From the NCBI GenBank assembly GCA_951799425.1, contig OX637403.1, positions 28,365,311 through 28,429,310 of the forward strand: 64,000 bases of DNA. The letters run 5' to 3'. This DNA comes from Ilex aquifolium (lineage: Eukaryota > Streptophyta > Magnoliopsida > Aquifoliales > Aquifoliaceae). Positions 1-12,703 of the stretch are shown here, in pieces. The translations under genes and the position numbers were made by a program. The notes beneath the pieces are model-generated. The model was not told the origin of the DNA, did not search any database, and was given only the letters and a program-made list of their open reading frames with translations. Position 1 is the first letter of the stretch. Each line of letters begins with the position of its first letter.

Positions 1-360
1 ATCTTTAGGGGTTTAAAATTCTACTTGATAAAGAGAAGGGTATGTGTACAAGAAATTAAGGACAAGCAATCATTTTCAAGTACAGAATTTAGCAATAAGT
101 CAGACACTTAGTTTGGGAGGTAAAACCCCAAGACATGGAGACACTGTATGGTTTGCCTTCCTTGAGAATATTACATTTTTTGTCCATAATTGCTGTTTGT
201 TTCAATTTTTCCTCTGTTTATTGACTGATTTCAACTTTCTATGGCTATTTTTTTTTGTGTTATGAAGGGTCCATCGCTAGTATTTACATATAAGCACTAT
301 AGTGTTTATGATAACAGTATTTTTATAAATTATGAAACAGAAAATAATCAAGAGAAAACA
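1..360 (+). promoter_or_regulatory. 5' flank and probable promoter/5'UTR of BUD13
   Basis: This AT-rich stretch lies directly upstream of the BUD13 start codon. I see no gene in it: the short open frames have no recognisable protein character. By position it should hold the promoter and 5'UTR of BUD13, but no convincing TATA box or other motif fixes the transcription start. Confidence 0.4.
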
Positions 361-3300
361 ATGGTGGCTTCATCTTCGACCTCTGCCTCACTGAAGGAAT
401 ATCTCAAAAGATATGAAAATAACAATGAAGAGGATAAGAAAAAGAAGAAGAAAAAGAAGAAAGATAAACCAGAGGCGACTGGAGTCGTCGTTGTTGATGA
501 AGATCCCGTTTGGCAAAAACAAGTAAATTTTGAAGAAGAAAAGGAAGAATCAGAAGGTTTTTGTATAGCAAACCTCCCATTTTATATGTTCTTCCATTAT
601 TGAACTTAAGTTGATTGTGTTACTAATATGCAAGGTTTTTTAAGCAGATGAAGAGAAGCCCCAGGTTGATGAAGATATTGAGGTCAAGCGTATGAAGAGA
701 TTGGAGCAACTTAAATCCAGGCGTCCTTTTGGTGCCATTTCTGAGGATGGAAGTGGTTGGGTATCGGTCTCTGCTTCTGAAAACTTGAATTCCAATGGCC
801 GAAATTCAGAAACAAATCCATTCCATCCCTCTGGCTCGGATCCTAATTACCTGAATTCTGGTGATACTGATATCTCTCCTCGTAGGCGTAGGGCTCGTTA
901 TGACACTCCTTCACCAGAAGGTGACCTGAAACCATCAGAGTCCATTGCAGAATTTACAGATTTGTCACCCCAACGGCGGCGTCACAAACGTCATTATACT
1001 CCATCTCCAGAACCTGAAATGAAACCATCACGTTCGTCAGGCCCAGACCCTGATTTTTCTCCTCCTCGGAGGTCTCGTCCCCAAAGGCTGTCAGAATATG
1101 AAATGAAGAACTCTGAGGAAAGAAACTTGCCTGACCAATCTCCTCCTCGAAGAGTTCCACGTAGCTATCCATATCGAGATGATTCACGTGCCTATGCCGG
1201 GGAAGATCTTTCACCTCAAAGGAAAAGAAGGAAGGAAAGGTCTGGACTACGCGATGCATCGCCTCGACAGTCGTATCGTCATTCAACTGAAATTGATGCT
1301 TCACATGTATCTTCAGTTTCAGACCTTTCTCCACCAAGGAAAATTCAGAAGGAATCAACTATTTTGGCAGGACGGCCAAAGACTGGTTTGGTTACTGGCC
1401 TTGACATCAAAGAAGAGATTGCTAAAACAAAGAAGGAAGATTGGTTGAGGTAATTAATGTTTTTTTTTTTAATCTTTAGTTTAGAGTGCGGGCCTTGGCG
1501 CAACAGTAAGGTTGCTCCATTGTGACCTGGAGGTCATGGGTTCTAGTCATGGAAACAGCTTCTCTGCTTGCAGAGGTAAGGCTGCATACATTTAACCCTC
1601 CCCAGATCCCGCAATGGTGGGGGTCTTTGTGTACGCCTTTTAATCTTCAGTTTCATGTATGCCCTGCATACAAGCCAGGCACAGGATGAAATGATCCTGC
1701 ACCAACCCTCGGACCATTTTCCTTATGTCATGTATTATAGAGTTTTGAACCCAAGATCTAGATATTATCTCCCTTTGGAATTAGTGTGGCTGCAAAATAG
1801 GAACCAGATGTTTCATATAGTCTATCAATTTTGTTTCTCGCACTCTGTACTACTACTGCTCTAAAGATTTGGCAATTTCTCATTTATGAAGGATGATTTC
1901 ACAATATCTATGCAGCTCAGTATTCCTTTCCTTGGAAGATTCATGACTGGAGGATGCACGACATATCTTTGTGTTGGATTACTTGATTAGTTTGCTCATA
2001 CTAACCTAATGTTACATGTTGTTGTAGGTTTAAAGATATGGATCCTTCTATGAGCGGTCGAGGTGCTGAACCTGTATATCGTGATAAAATAACAGGTTAG
2101 AACTTATTTCATGAGTGACTTTTTTTTAACAACCCTTTTGGGTGCTCTATCTGGGTCTCACAATATACTGTTGCAGGAGAACGCATGTCAAAGGATCAGT
2201 ACTTGAAGAAATTGGAAAAAAGAGAAGAGAAACCCAAGGTACTGTAACAATTTGGTGTCATGTTTGGGTCTCGCTATAATTGGATTTTTCACCAGAGTTG
2301 TTCCTCGTGACTTTTGTTCTTGTGTCGGGGTGGTGTTGTAATGATTTTTCACCACTATTCTAGAATCAATTTATTAGTCGATACCAACTCAAATTAATTT
2401 AGAATTTGTTTTTATATGATCTATATAAAGTTTGACCCTAATTGAAAATGTATGTAGTTGTAGATCATATAAGTGTTCATGATACATTTTATGGATCTGC
2501 AATCTATAAAATAGTTAGAATAGAGATTGGAAAAAGTGATTTGATCCACTAGAGTTCTATTAAACATCCAGAATACGAGTTTGGCTCTTAGGACCCAAGT
2601 TTAGCATGGTGGATGATGCGAGTAAGGTTGGATTAAATTTAGGGTGGTGTTCTCTTGGATTTTGGATATATAACTTGGGCAAAATGAATGGAGCCAGGAT
2701 ATGTAACTAGGGCATGTTCAAGGTTTTGGCATCAAGCACAAAAGAGTAGAATCTAACATATTCCTATATTTTAGAACCGGAACTAACAAGAGTTGCTATA
2801 TCTGTAATGATCCAGCTGATGATTCGGCAAACTTTGGCAAGAGGGGGCATTTACATCCTCCTTGAAAATTTTCAAGGGTGATGCAGGATGGCTACATGCT
2901 GTTTGTTATCGGTGTTTTTTGTTTTTGTTTTTGTTTTCTTTTAGTGTTTGTTGTATGTTTTGATAGGGTATCCTCGGTCAACATCTCATCTTCTTTGCCC
3001 ACCTTTTTTTTTCTTCATGTCAGGGAATAATTTGTCTAAGCGACGTTGATTGAATGATTCTTTTCTAGTTGTTATTGAAAGAATTTTTTGTTACTAACTT
3101 TCTTCTTCTTTTCTTTTTGGAAGATTCAAACTCAAGACCTATACCCTCTGCAACTCATTCCTCACCCCACCCCACCCCACCCAACACAACACACAAACAA
3201 CTAAAAGGGGGGGAAAAAAAAAAGCTAGTAGTATAATAATTATAAAGTGTTGCTTTTTCTTAGTTGTTTAATTGTGTCCGCCATGTCTATCATCTAGTAT

Positions 3301-5049
3301 CATTTGGTTGGATAGGCCTTGATTCTTACATGTGTAGCTTGCTTCAAATTCTTTTCACTCTTTCCTCCTCCTATTGCAATGGAAGCTTTATTACTAATAA
3401 AAGTTTTTGGTTTTCATTCATTTTTATTAAATTGTTAATATTTTTTTCGCCAGGAGATAAAGTTGGAATGGGGTAAGGGCTTGGCTCAAAAGCGGGAAGC
3501 TGAGGAAAAGGAGCGGGAGTTGGAACTTGAGAAGGACAAACCATTTGCACGGACCAGGTAAAACGCAAGGATCAGAACAAAAATTGGTTGTATATATATA
3601 GTAGTGACAGTGGAGGAACTTACAAATTAGTATGTCTTGTCAACCTTAGTTGGAAGACATTTAAAATGAACTTAAAAATTATCCCAAAGATAAAGGGGGA
3701 GGGGAGAACGCTTGCACTAGATGAAAGTTATTACACTGTAGTGTTTGTGATGGCAGTTCTTCTGGGCACGGTGTGGGCCATGGTCTTACTATTTGGTTCA
3801 TTGTTTGATCTACTTCACGGTTGTGCAGTAGGGTTTAACTGATATCAGAGGTTCCAAGAAATGTGCTTGCATACCAATGATAGTTACTGTTCTTGTTAAT
3901 GCTATTGTTATGGTTACTGTTCACTCATAAATTTGGTTGGGCTGGAAAAAAAAAATTGTGTCACCTGTTCTCTCTGTAATTAAGAAAACCTTGGATTGTT
4001 ATGTGCACCTGCCAAATATTAGTTAATTAGTATGACAAAAGGGAAACAAAATGACTGGAAAGGGGGCTTGCTGGAGAACTGATGTTCATGTGCATGTGTT
4101 ACAGTTTAATTTGCATCTTTTGATTGTGGGCTCGTGGCTATAGTTGGTACTAGCTTGCAGTGACTAGATTCATGACCATTGATTTCTTGTTTCTTATTTG
4201 CTATAGTTCACTAGGCATGACTTCCCAGATGATTTTGTGTTCATAGGGATTGCCCTATTCAACGAACCCCATGTTAAAATCGCTCGAGTTGTAGGATGCT
4301 CTTTCTGTTAGGAAATCACCACAAAAAAATGACTTTCCTAAATGCTTACCTTCTCATGTGTATGATTCACTTTTTGTTGTCAGAGATGATCCAGAACTTG
4401 ACAAATTGCTGAAGGAAAGAGTTAGATGGGGTGACCCTATGGCACATTTGGTCAAGGTAGTTTATTAATTTGCTTTTATTGTTTTTCCCCAGAAAGAAAC
4501 GCTGGCAATTTGCTTTTAAGTATTTTTTATTGACATTTCCTAATTCCCAATGTCTCAGAAAAAGCAGTCTGAGCTAGTTCTGCCAGATCTTGGTGACGAT
4601 GAGAAGGTGAAAGAATCAGGCTTCATCATTCCTCAAGAAATTCCGAGCCACAGTTGGATAAAAAGAGGGCTCGATGCTGCACCTAATCGATATGGAATCA
4701 AACCCGGGCGACATTGGGATGGGGTTGATCGCAGCAACGGTTAGTTTAATTCCATTAAGACTTCATTCCATGAACACTTTTTTTTCACCTACTTGTGGCA
4801 GAAAACAAGAAGTTTTTTCTTTTTTTTGATCTTCTGGAACATATTATCATGCATAGAGGGAGGAGAGGAAAATTATGATGGATTCTATGGACTTATATTT
4901 TCAATAATCTATATTATATTTTAATCATCAAATTGATCACACGTTTTGTTCTGTATCTTGTAGGATTTGAGAAGCAGTCCTTCAAAAGGATGAACGAAAA
5001 ACAAGCTACGGAAAGGGAAGCCTATCTGTGGTCCGTTTCTGATATGTAA
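361..5049 (+). CDS. BUD13: BUD13/CWC26 homologue, RES-complex pre-mRNA splicing factor
   Basis: Eight exons join in frame to 523 aa: 361-556, 648-1449, 2028-2095, 2177-2238, 3454-3557, 4384-4456, 4559-4739, 4964-5049; every intron is GT-AG. BUD13 is known as a nuclear member of the retention-and-splicing (RES) complex, which binds the activated spliceosome. The N-terminus is acidic and basic with a run of ten lysines (about residues 28-37). The middle (about 85-325) is a low-complexity RS-like region with repeated D-x-SP-x-RR motifs. The conserved Bud13 domain fills the C-terminus: it begins near LRFKDMDPSMSGRGAEPVYR (exons 2-3), continues with GERMSKDQYLKKL, and ends with the block containing RPGxHWDGVDRSNGFE and a final YLWSVSDM. 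The start at 361 is the first ATG in frame with SLKEYLKRY, typical of this family. Intron 2 holds a SINE. Intron 4 (1.2 kb) is long and AT-rich with a short CCCCA repeat near 3160-3185; intron 5 (0.8 kb) shows nothing else. Confidence 0.95.
1483..1637 (+). mobile_element. tRNA-derived SINE (Au-like) in BUD13 intron 2
   Basis: A 155-bp element with a tRNA-like head (GGTCATGGGTTCTAGTC resembles the Pol III box B) and a body resembling the plant Au SINE family (AAACAGCTTCTCTGCTTGCAG, then AAGGCTGCATACATTTAACC). It is flanked by 16-bp direct repeats, 1467-1482 and 1638-1653, that differ at one base, as expected for a target-site duplication. It lies in the same orientation as the gene. Family assignment is from memory of Au-type sequences and is less certain than the SINE call. 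Confidence 0.8.
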
Positions 5050-5984
5050 AAAAATTTGAGATTGAATTTGTAAATAAATTGTTTATCTCTCTCTGCCATC
5101 ATGGCTATTGTATTTTTATCATTCGAGTCTTTGCTTTTTAAGTATCATAATATTATCATCTAGTCTATTACTCCATTGTGATGGTTACTGATAAGATAAA
5201 TAATCACCAAAGTCTCACAAATTCAAATGCCTTAATTCTTTTTCAAGGAATGCCAGATGGACTTAAAAATTGAACTTAATTAATCACTGTTATTGATTTA
5301 ATTATGAATTTTAATAAATATTGGGATTTATTACTTATTGAATGGCAATAGTCGATCGAGTTTAGTTTTTAAGTTCAATTTTTAATCCTCTAGTAATACT
5401 CTTCTTGATATCTTTTCTTCACATGTTTTTCTTCTTTTTTGGGTAGTTGATATTTTGGAAACCCACACTATATCATGTGTATATGACCTCATATTTTTTT
5501 TTTTATCATATAACGGAGAATTGTATTAAACACGGTTTGTAATCCTTAGTTATAACACAAGTTGTGAATATGTACAATTATTAGTAAATCACGTGTATAA
5601 GATTATTTAGTGTATGCTTAAATAATAGCCTTTTAAGTCTTTTTATTCAAATTACTCTAATTATATGACATAAAATTGTTTGTTTAGGCATGAAAGTCAA
5701 AACAGAATATTTATTGGGTATGTTTGAAGTTAACTTTAAATTTTAGTTTTTTTATTTTTTTTAAAGGAAAAGATCCTAGTCCGTTTAGACTAGAGTTTTA
5801 TTGGACGTTTTTTTTATAAATTTTTTAGGCAAAAATAAATTTTATAAAAAACTTATTTTAAAAAAAAATTGACTTTTTCAGGAACATTTGAAACCGTTTC
5901 CAGAACTTTTTAAACCTTTATTTTACACCTAAAATAGTTAATTTCCCACCGGATTTTAAAAAACAGAAAATGTGATCATCAGGC
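5050..5984. other. AT-rich spacer after BUD13 with a small foldback
   Basis: No gene is visible. A perfect 16-bp inverted repeat (TTAAAAATTGAACTTA at 5263-5278 and its complement at 5370-5385) brackets about 90 bp of AT-rich DNA and may be a small MITE. The rest is simple AT-rich sequence that probably includes the BUD13 3'UTR. Confidence 0.5.
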
Positions 5985-7200
5985 GGCTCCAACCTCAGAA
6001 ATCCACACACACACACTCCACTTACCTTCAAAATCTCTCGAAAAGTTGATCGACACGCAGAAAACCTCTCTCCAAATCCTCCCAAAACTCTGGTCCGATC
6101 ACAAAAACGACGAACCCACTGATCTGAAGGACGGAGGTGGTGCGCATCTTAAAGCTAAGCCACACCATCCTGGGTATTTGTCCAGAATGTGCTGATTCAT
6201 ATGTACTCTGTTTGTCGGAGAATTTGGGGTGCAGGAAAGGTGGCTACATGAAAAATGGGCAAGTGGGTTTTGTTTTGCAATGGTTTCTATAGCAATGGTT
6301 GTTTGCTTCGGTTGTATACCTATGAGACCAAAACGCTGGTTGATGACCTTTTAAAAGGAAATACCGGTTGTGATTTGATAAAAATTACTCCACAGATAAA
6401 ATGGAGTGGCAAATCGCATTCATGGCAATCACATGTTGAGACAATGGCTCTGTCGAGTTAAAGCAAATCGTACACCAGTTTCATCATTCAGAATCCTTGT
6501 TCATCTCTGGATGCTACTCCAGGTGATGAATACTACTATGAATCTTTTGCCATGTTGTAATTCTGATGTCGGGTATTCATGAAAATCACAACAATTACAA
6601 AGTTTGTTTTCTTATTTTGATTCTCTCCTTTTAATCTTGTTTGTTTCTTAGTTGCATCTTAATTGGTAATTTACATTTACATTTGCCAGTGTATCCTGAA
6701 ATAAGTTTCCATGTTACAATTACTGCTATGAATCATTTTCTTCTCACTACCCATGATAATCTGTAAAGCATTTGAAATGGAAGTTTGCTATTCAAACCAA
6801 ATCCTCAATATTGAAATATTTAAATGTGTTGACTTCTATATGTTCTACTTTGAACGTGGCCCAACGTTGTACAATTATTTGCAGACAGTAAATTATAGGG
6901 ACGAAAGTATACATCTCGATGGTGATAAGTGTCTGAAAACTCTTCAGTATAGATTATTATCTGCTAACAGGATTCATCAATAGAACTGGATTACGTCGAA
7001 GCGAAAACAAATCAAGATTAGTTGTCAACTACCTGTTAACAATGTGCTTGTTTGGTGGCATATTTACTATTTTTCATATTAAAACTGGTTTTCTGAGAAT
7101 GCAGGCAGACATGCACTGCTTTTGAAGGCACAAGTGGGCCTTGTGCTTGACTGTGGATTGTCTACATCAAAGCAGACAAATACTATATTTAAAATGATTA
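5985..7200 (+). other. Unassigned region with UTR-like and coding-like fragments
   Basis: The composition changes at about 5985 from AT-rich to C-rich, 5'UTR-like sequence. Open stretches follow at 6255-6461 (68 codons, with YETKTLVDDLLKGNTGCDL) and 6753-6983 (76 codons). I do not recognise either and found no convincing splice model joining them. It could be a decayed gene, a lowly conserved transcript, or chance. It lies between BUD13 and the 3' end of the convergent expansin-like gene. Confidence 0.25.
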
Positions 7201-7400
7201 ATTATGACTGTTTATTAGGACATTTTTTATGGCATCAGTCAACAATACAATGATTACAATAGAAAACAAGTATAGCCTTATCTAACCTCTAAGAAAGACA
7301 AATAGAGTACGTGAAAAGGAACAACATATGTAGAATGAAGAACAATATTCCAGATGGTATAACCTTAGAATCTATAAGGAGTGAAGCCCAGTGAGGGAGG

Positions 7401-9012
7401 CTATACGTTTACTTGTACTCCCGAATCATAAGTTTCTCCAGGTTTCCAGTTTCCAGGAATGTTATTAAGTGGAACGACCCATGTCTCTTCTCCATCTTCA
7501 TCACTGAATAACATTCTTAGTGACAAGGGTCCACTGGGGGGTGAGGTGGTTGTCCATACTGCTCCATAACTGCGATCCAATAGCTTGCACACAAAATTCT
7601 GTGTCTGCATTTTCGATAATATGTCAAAATTAAGGGAAGTTTGTCACTGCCTAGATAAATTACTGTTACTTTGTGTTTAACAAATTAATTCAATGCTTTG
7701 AGAAAAACCCCATTGCATGCAAACTTGGCTTTGTTTGAATAACAGAGGCAAATATAAGCTACATATTCAAAGTTTGTGGGAAATACCTCACATAGCTGTA
7801 CAGCCGTGATATCCTTCTTGCCTTGTTGATACCATATCACAAAAGCCAGGTAGTTAGGGTAGTTGCTGTTTTCGTCAATCTTGATTGTAATATTTTTGTT
7901 TGGGTAGCTGCATGAAATCCTGTTTGGGAGAGAGAGAGAGAGAGAGAGAGAGAGACCATGAGTGACCAAATATTATTGTCTAATGTCTAGCATGCCTCTT
8001 TGATTTCACTTAAATCATAATTGACAAGAAAAATAACTCCTTATGGTATGTTTTAATTATGGCATAATGGTTTCCACAATTGAATTAATAATAACGTTGA
8101 ACTTGAACAGACAATTAGCTGTGCAACCAATTCCTAAATGCAGCAGATATCATATAGTCCTTTCTTTGGGGAAACTACAGAAAATAGCCCTCTTAAACTT
8201 ACAGAAATAGCCTATGGCTGATCACATCTACAACTCAATGTTTCTGAGTTCAAAGATTTTTACATAGAAGTTTTTCTTTTTTTCCCGGGAAAGTCCCATA
8301 GAAGTTATTCTAAGAGTTCCTTTTATTCTCCCTTTAACTGTATGAATCTTACCGTCTATATTCAATATCGACCACACCAAGGGCAAATAGAGAGGCAGCT
8401 GCATCTGTAGTTTGAGCCATCCGGCCAAAGGCTCGCCTGCTCAGAATAAAGTCGGTCTGATGACCGCCTCCATGGTCAGTTATGACCACCGTCACTCCTT
8501 TATCTGAGCAGTAGTTACTGTTGGTGCACCTGACCTGATGAGACAAATAGCTGTTTATGAGAATGTTGTTACTGCACAATACGATGATTTAAGTCATAAA
8601 CCTCATCCTTGTGATCTACTTTATCCATGTTTACCACATCAATACTCACCTGGTAGCAAGCACCGCATCCTAGACCATCTCGATAGAGATCCGATACAGC
8701 TGAGACATCCCCATCATTGATTGTGGCTCCAAATTTACCAAAGCCGCATCTTCCAGCTGCATTTAATCATCAGGCAGAGATTAGAGACAACAAAAAACAT
8801 TCTTGTACATGCATGTTTAACTATGTTATGCCACAAATACTGATGTGTACACAGTATATATGAATCTTACTATCTGTTCCTTGTTCATCAGAGTTTGGGT
8901 AGTAAGCTGCCCGGGAATGAACGAAACAGTCACTACATGTCGCAGCATCTCCAAGATTTTGTATAAAAAGAGAAGTTGCAAAAAGGATGGCAAGAGCCTG
9001 CAGGGGAGCCAT
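7401..9012 (-). CDS. EXLB1: Expansin-like B protein
   Basis: Five exons on the minus strand, 9012-8871, 8756-8650, 8534-8353, 7919-7787 and 7604-7401, join in phase to 255 aa; all introns are GT-AG. Residues 1 to about 23 (MAPLQALAILFATSLF...) are a signal peptide, so the product should be secreted to the cell wall. A six-stranded double-psi beta-barrel domain follows (about 45-145; TGRCGFGKFG, GLGCGACYQVRC, TDHGGGHQTDFILS), then a CBM63-type domain (about 155-250; NYLAFVIWYQQGKKDI, SYGAVWTTTSPPSGPLSLR). It has the family length and the VDIEYRR linker typical of expansin-like proteins rather than the catalytic-type HFD motif of alpha-expansins. Wall-loosening activity has not been shown for expansin-like proteins in general. 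ATG 9012 was chosen because it gives a clean signal peptide; upstream in-frame ATGs at 9057 and 9044 do not. The symbol is the likely subfamily, not proven orthology. Confidence 0.93.
7928..7955. repeat. (GA)n microsatellite in expansin-like intron 3
   Basis: About 14 AG repeats directly upstream (in gene orientation) of the exon 4 acceptor. On the coding strand it reads as a CT tract, so it may also serve as the polypyrimidine tract of that intron. Confidence 0.9.
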
Positions 9013-10961
9013 TGTAGCAAAAGCAAGGAAAACAAAGAAGACAATTTGGTAGTGCATGAAGAAATTGAGGTTTGTGCTATTTATAGTATACTAAACCATC
9101 AACCACCTTCATTTTGGTAAAACTAATGACTTTGACGGCTGGCTCAAGTTCATCTGAATGAATGGGATTTTGCTAAGATTTTTCCTTAGCAACCTTCTTA
9201 GACTTGAGCATTAGTTGTTTTCACAACATAGAAAACCAAAATTTGACATTCTCTTGCATGTTGAAGTCTTTGTACAAAGTTCTAAAATGTCATTATCATC
9301 TTATTCCTTTGACAATTTTCTCTGCGTCTGGACCTTGATTTTCACCAGAAAAAATGCTTTAGTAGTTCGTAATGTTCACGTCAAAAGCATTATCTATAAG
9401 CTGGAAAATGTTTGCATCTTAATCCCTTAGCTCATTTGGACTTGTACTAGTCTGAATCAGGGTGTGAGGAGATCGACCTTGACTCACCATACGATAGCGT
9501 GTCTGTGTATGAGAGAGAGAGAGTGGTTTGAGACCAAAGATATCTTACTTTGAGAAATATAGAATAGAGATAGTTTTGCTTGAATAGAAAGAAAGTGGGA
9601 GGGTGAGTTAGGTGGTCTTGCACTAAAGAATATCATGTGGAGAACCTGTTGATGTTCCCACTTAGTGAGAAAATCACAACAGTGAATTTGGTTTCTCGCT
9701 ATGGAAGATGTGAGGAAACATCCATCTCTTTATCAAATTAACACATTCTTTTGTTATTTTCTATTAAATAAAGAACTACTACTGCTAACAGTTATGCATG
9801 TGAAAAAGAGGTAAAATGTCCAGTGCACATGAACGGAAAATGTCGTTATCCTTTACACATGACTCTTGCCTATGTTAAAAGTCTCTGGTAACATTACTTA
9901 TATTCAAGCAAGCCCACTAGGCCTGCAGCCACCTAGTGAAAAAGAGGTAAAATGTCCCGTGTTTGCTAATCATATCTAGGCCTGCAGCCACCTAGTGATT
10001 CTTAGTTACCATTCTTTCCAGCACACTCTAAAAGAATATGTACAAATTAGCTTCTTGTTTCTACAGAGTTGGAAATTATTGATCATGACAGTGTAGAGAG
10101 AGGTACACAACATGAATCAAGTCCATTGGATTGAAACACATCAGCCATGACCTGGAAACCATTTAAATTTTGGACCCCCCACCCTGTCAGGACTAGGACT
10201 TGCATTATAGGGATATTATTCGTATTACAATGTTTGAAGTCGGCATGCTAATCGTTGTTGATATTTCTCTTTCATAGACGTCAACTCAGAAATCAGATCT
10301 TGTCTAATATATTTTTTCTCAATTTCGCTCGATATTACATCACTCATCGTGTATGGATGACTTATACCACACCACTATTCAAAAGGAAAGACTATATGAT
10401 GTTCCTGGGAAGGTATTGTCTGCGCAAGGATGACACGCACAAATCGAAAAATGGTCCTGGAAAGATATTGTCAACACCAAGAAGCAATGGCCCAATTTGC
10501 ATCCGAGGACAAAATAAGGTTAGTTGGTTTGTTCGAAATCTTGTGATGTGTACTGGGCTAGCTATGGCCTGGGCCAGGCCAACCATATGTTTGGGCCGGG
10601 CCAGATTGACCCTTACAGTTATATATTTTTAAGATCAACCAGTCCTTGGGCCATCTTGCTTGTCCCGGCCCAATCATGGGCTGGCCATTGTTTTTAAATC
10701 TTTTAATTTTTATTTTATTACTTTAACCTTTTTTCTGTTGTTTTGAAGAAATAAAAATTCCTATAATATAATCAAGAAATATAATATACGTATACAATAT
10801 TAATAAGATAAATAATCGTGGTTGAGTTAGGCTGCACTATTTCAAACGTAGCCTTGAGTAGAGTTAGTTCAAACTTTCTTGGCCCAAGCCTTGTCTACCA
10901 GCCTAATGTTCTATCTTCTAGCCCTCATTTTAGATTTTTCAGTTTTTTGATAAACTAATTG
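9013..10961. other. Spacer upstream of the expansin-like gene, with interleaved direct repeats
   Basis: This should hold the promoter of the minus-strand expansin-like gene at its left edge. I see no gene. Two short direct repeats interleave: a 22-bp word at 9800-9821 and 9936-9957 (GTGAAAAAGAGGTAAAATGT...), and a 21-bp word at 9919-9939 and 9978-9998 (AGGCCTGCAGCCACCTAGTG...). Around 10550-10690, GGCC-rich inverted words (GGGCCAGGCC, GGGCCGGGCC) suggest a decayed transposon end. An open frame at 10255-10632 has no recognisable domain. Confidence 0.5.
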
Positions 10962-11192
10962 GTAACCTAAAAGTAGCTCGAGTGGTAACAGAAATGAATT
11001 GTAAACTTAGACGTTTTGAGCTAGAATCTTTGTAATTCCTTGGAGGCAGATCATGAGAGATTTATCTCTCATGAATTTCCTAATTTTGGCGTGGATGACA
11101 TGTCTTTGATCGGATCGGAAAGGGGATTAATCGAGATGCGCATAAATTGGCTCGAACACTATTGATTGTTGAACAAAAAAAAGAAAGAAGAG
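10962..11192 (+). mobile_element. SINE family A, copy 1
   Basis: A 231-bp element with a tRNA-like head (GTAGCTCGAGTGGTAACAG as box A; GAGCTAGAATCTTTG as a degenerate box B) and an A-rich tail. It is flanked by identical 10-bp direct repeats AAACTAATTG at 10952-10961 and 11193-11202. Three more copies and a tail fragment lie elsewhere in the window. Confidence 0.85.
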
Positions 11193-11323
11193 AAACTAAT
11201 TGATATCTATTAGGATGGTATTAACATTGGTACTCTATTAAAAGTTACAAGATTTAAAAGTAAAAAATTTAGTATGCTGTCAAAGATGTGAATAAATCAT
11301 TAAGATGTGAATATGTGACTTTT

Positions 11324-11573
11324 TTTTTTGGTTTAATAGTCAGGGGTGTTTGGTCCAATTTATGTGTATTTTGACTAACCAATCTCCTCCCTGGTCCTTT
11401 CAAAATCAAATCATCCACGTCGGGATTAGAGTTATTCACGGGGGATAAATTCCTCATAGCTTAATCTCAAGGAGTTGTTAAGATTCAAACTCAAGACATC
11501 TGAATTTACAGTTCGTCTCTGTTATTACATAAATTACCGTTGGAATTAAACATGTGAGTTTTAATCTGCTTAT
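11324..11573 (-). mobile_element. SINE family A, copy 2
   Basis: Same family as the copy at 10962, reversed (T-rich tail at the left, tRNA-like head at the right). Flanked by 20-bp direct repeats at 11304-11323 and 11574-11593 that differ at one base (GATGTGAATAT[G/A]TGACTTTT). The short antisense open frame here has no coding meaning. Confidence 0.8.
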
Positions 11574-11593
11574 GATGTGAATATATGACTTTT

Positions 11594-12703
11594 AATCTGT
11601 TTATAGATGTAGTGGCCAATTTGATTTTTGGTTCTTGGGGGCAATCTGTGAAACTTAACAGAAAAGTTTCCATTCCAAAATAAACGTGTAACAAAAAGAG
11701 TAGGCAGACGACAAGTCTGTGGTTGGCAGGTTTGTTGATTCCCCTCCAAAAACTACGTGTAGAATCAAAAAGGCATATCCGTCCAATTGAATAATTGTTG
11801 TTGAGACCACCTCCCTGTTGTTTTGAATAATAACAAAAATGTATCTTAAATTGTGTGATTTTTCACTTTTTACACAAAACAAAACTCAACCAAGTTTTGA
11901 CAAATCGAAACAATTGGCTTGTTTGGAGCTGATTTTTTTTTTTTAAGTGAAAAGTTACGGTTTAAAAAGTCCACTAAAATTGTTTGCAGTATTTTTTAAA
12001 AAATTAAAAATTTTAAAAAAATTCGTTCGAAGTGACTTTTTTGTGTCAATAAAAAAAAAATAATTACATGTATGTATATTCTCAAAATATGAATTTTAAA
12101 TTTTTTTAGGTCACTAATATTATTTTATGAATATAATAAATTAAAAAATTATGTGTGATCTGTGATAAAATTCTAAAAAATCAAAAGAAAAGTTCAAAAA
12201 ATTACTTCTTGAATCAACCTAAATAAATTTTTTTGGGTTCAAAAAATTATTATATAAATTAATAAAAAAGTCAAGGTTCAAACATACATAATCTATATAA
12301 TAAAACACGTAACAACTTGAATTTTATCCCTTACATATTTTCCTCTCTAAAAATATCACATCACCCATTTCTATCATATGTTTAATCATTTAATATTTGA
12401 TTAATTTATAGTTAATATAATTTTTATTTTAAACATTATTCATATACGATAATATACACATGTTGAAAAAATTTAATATAGTGGAATCGATTTTTTGGAC
12501 GCTCGAATTTTATATTTTATCGTACCTTCAGGGACGAGTTATGACTATTTTATATATAAGTTAAATTCCTAGCGGAGTTGAGATTTGATTGTAGGCTTTC
12601 ATGTTTGTCTGAATTTGTTTAATTTCATTTTGGAAATAATTACCTTTTTTTAGTGAAGGTTGGTAATGAATCAAATAACTTACAATATTCTCCCTTTTTC
12701 GTC
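11594..12703. other. AT-rich spacer
   Basis: Low-complexity AT-rich DNA, especially 11920-12300, with no gene, RNA or bounded element that I can support. Confidence 0.5.

Noticed and set aside
954-1358. Antisense open frame of 134 codons
   Set aside because: Shadow of the repetitive RS-like exon 2 of BUD13.
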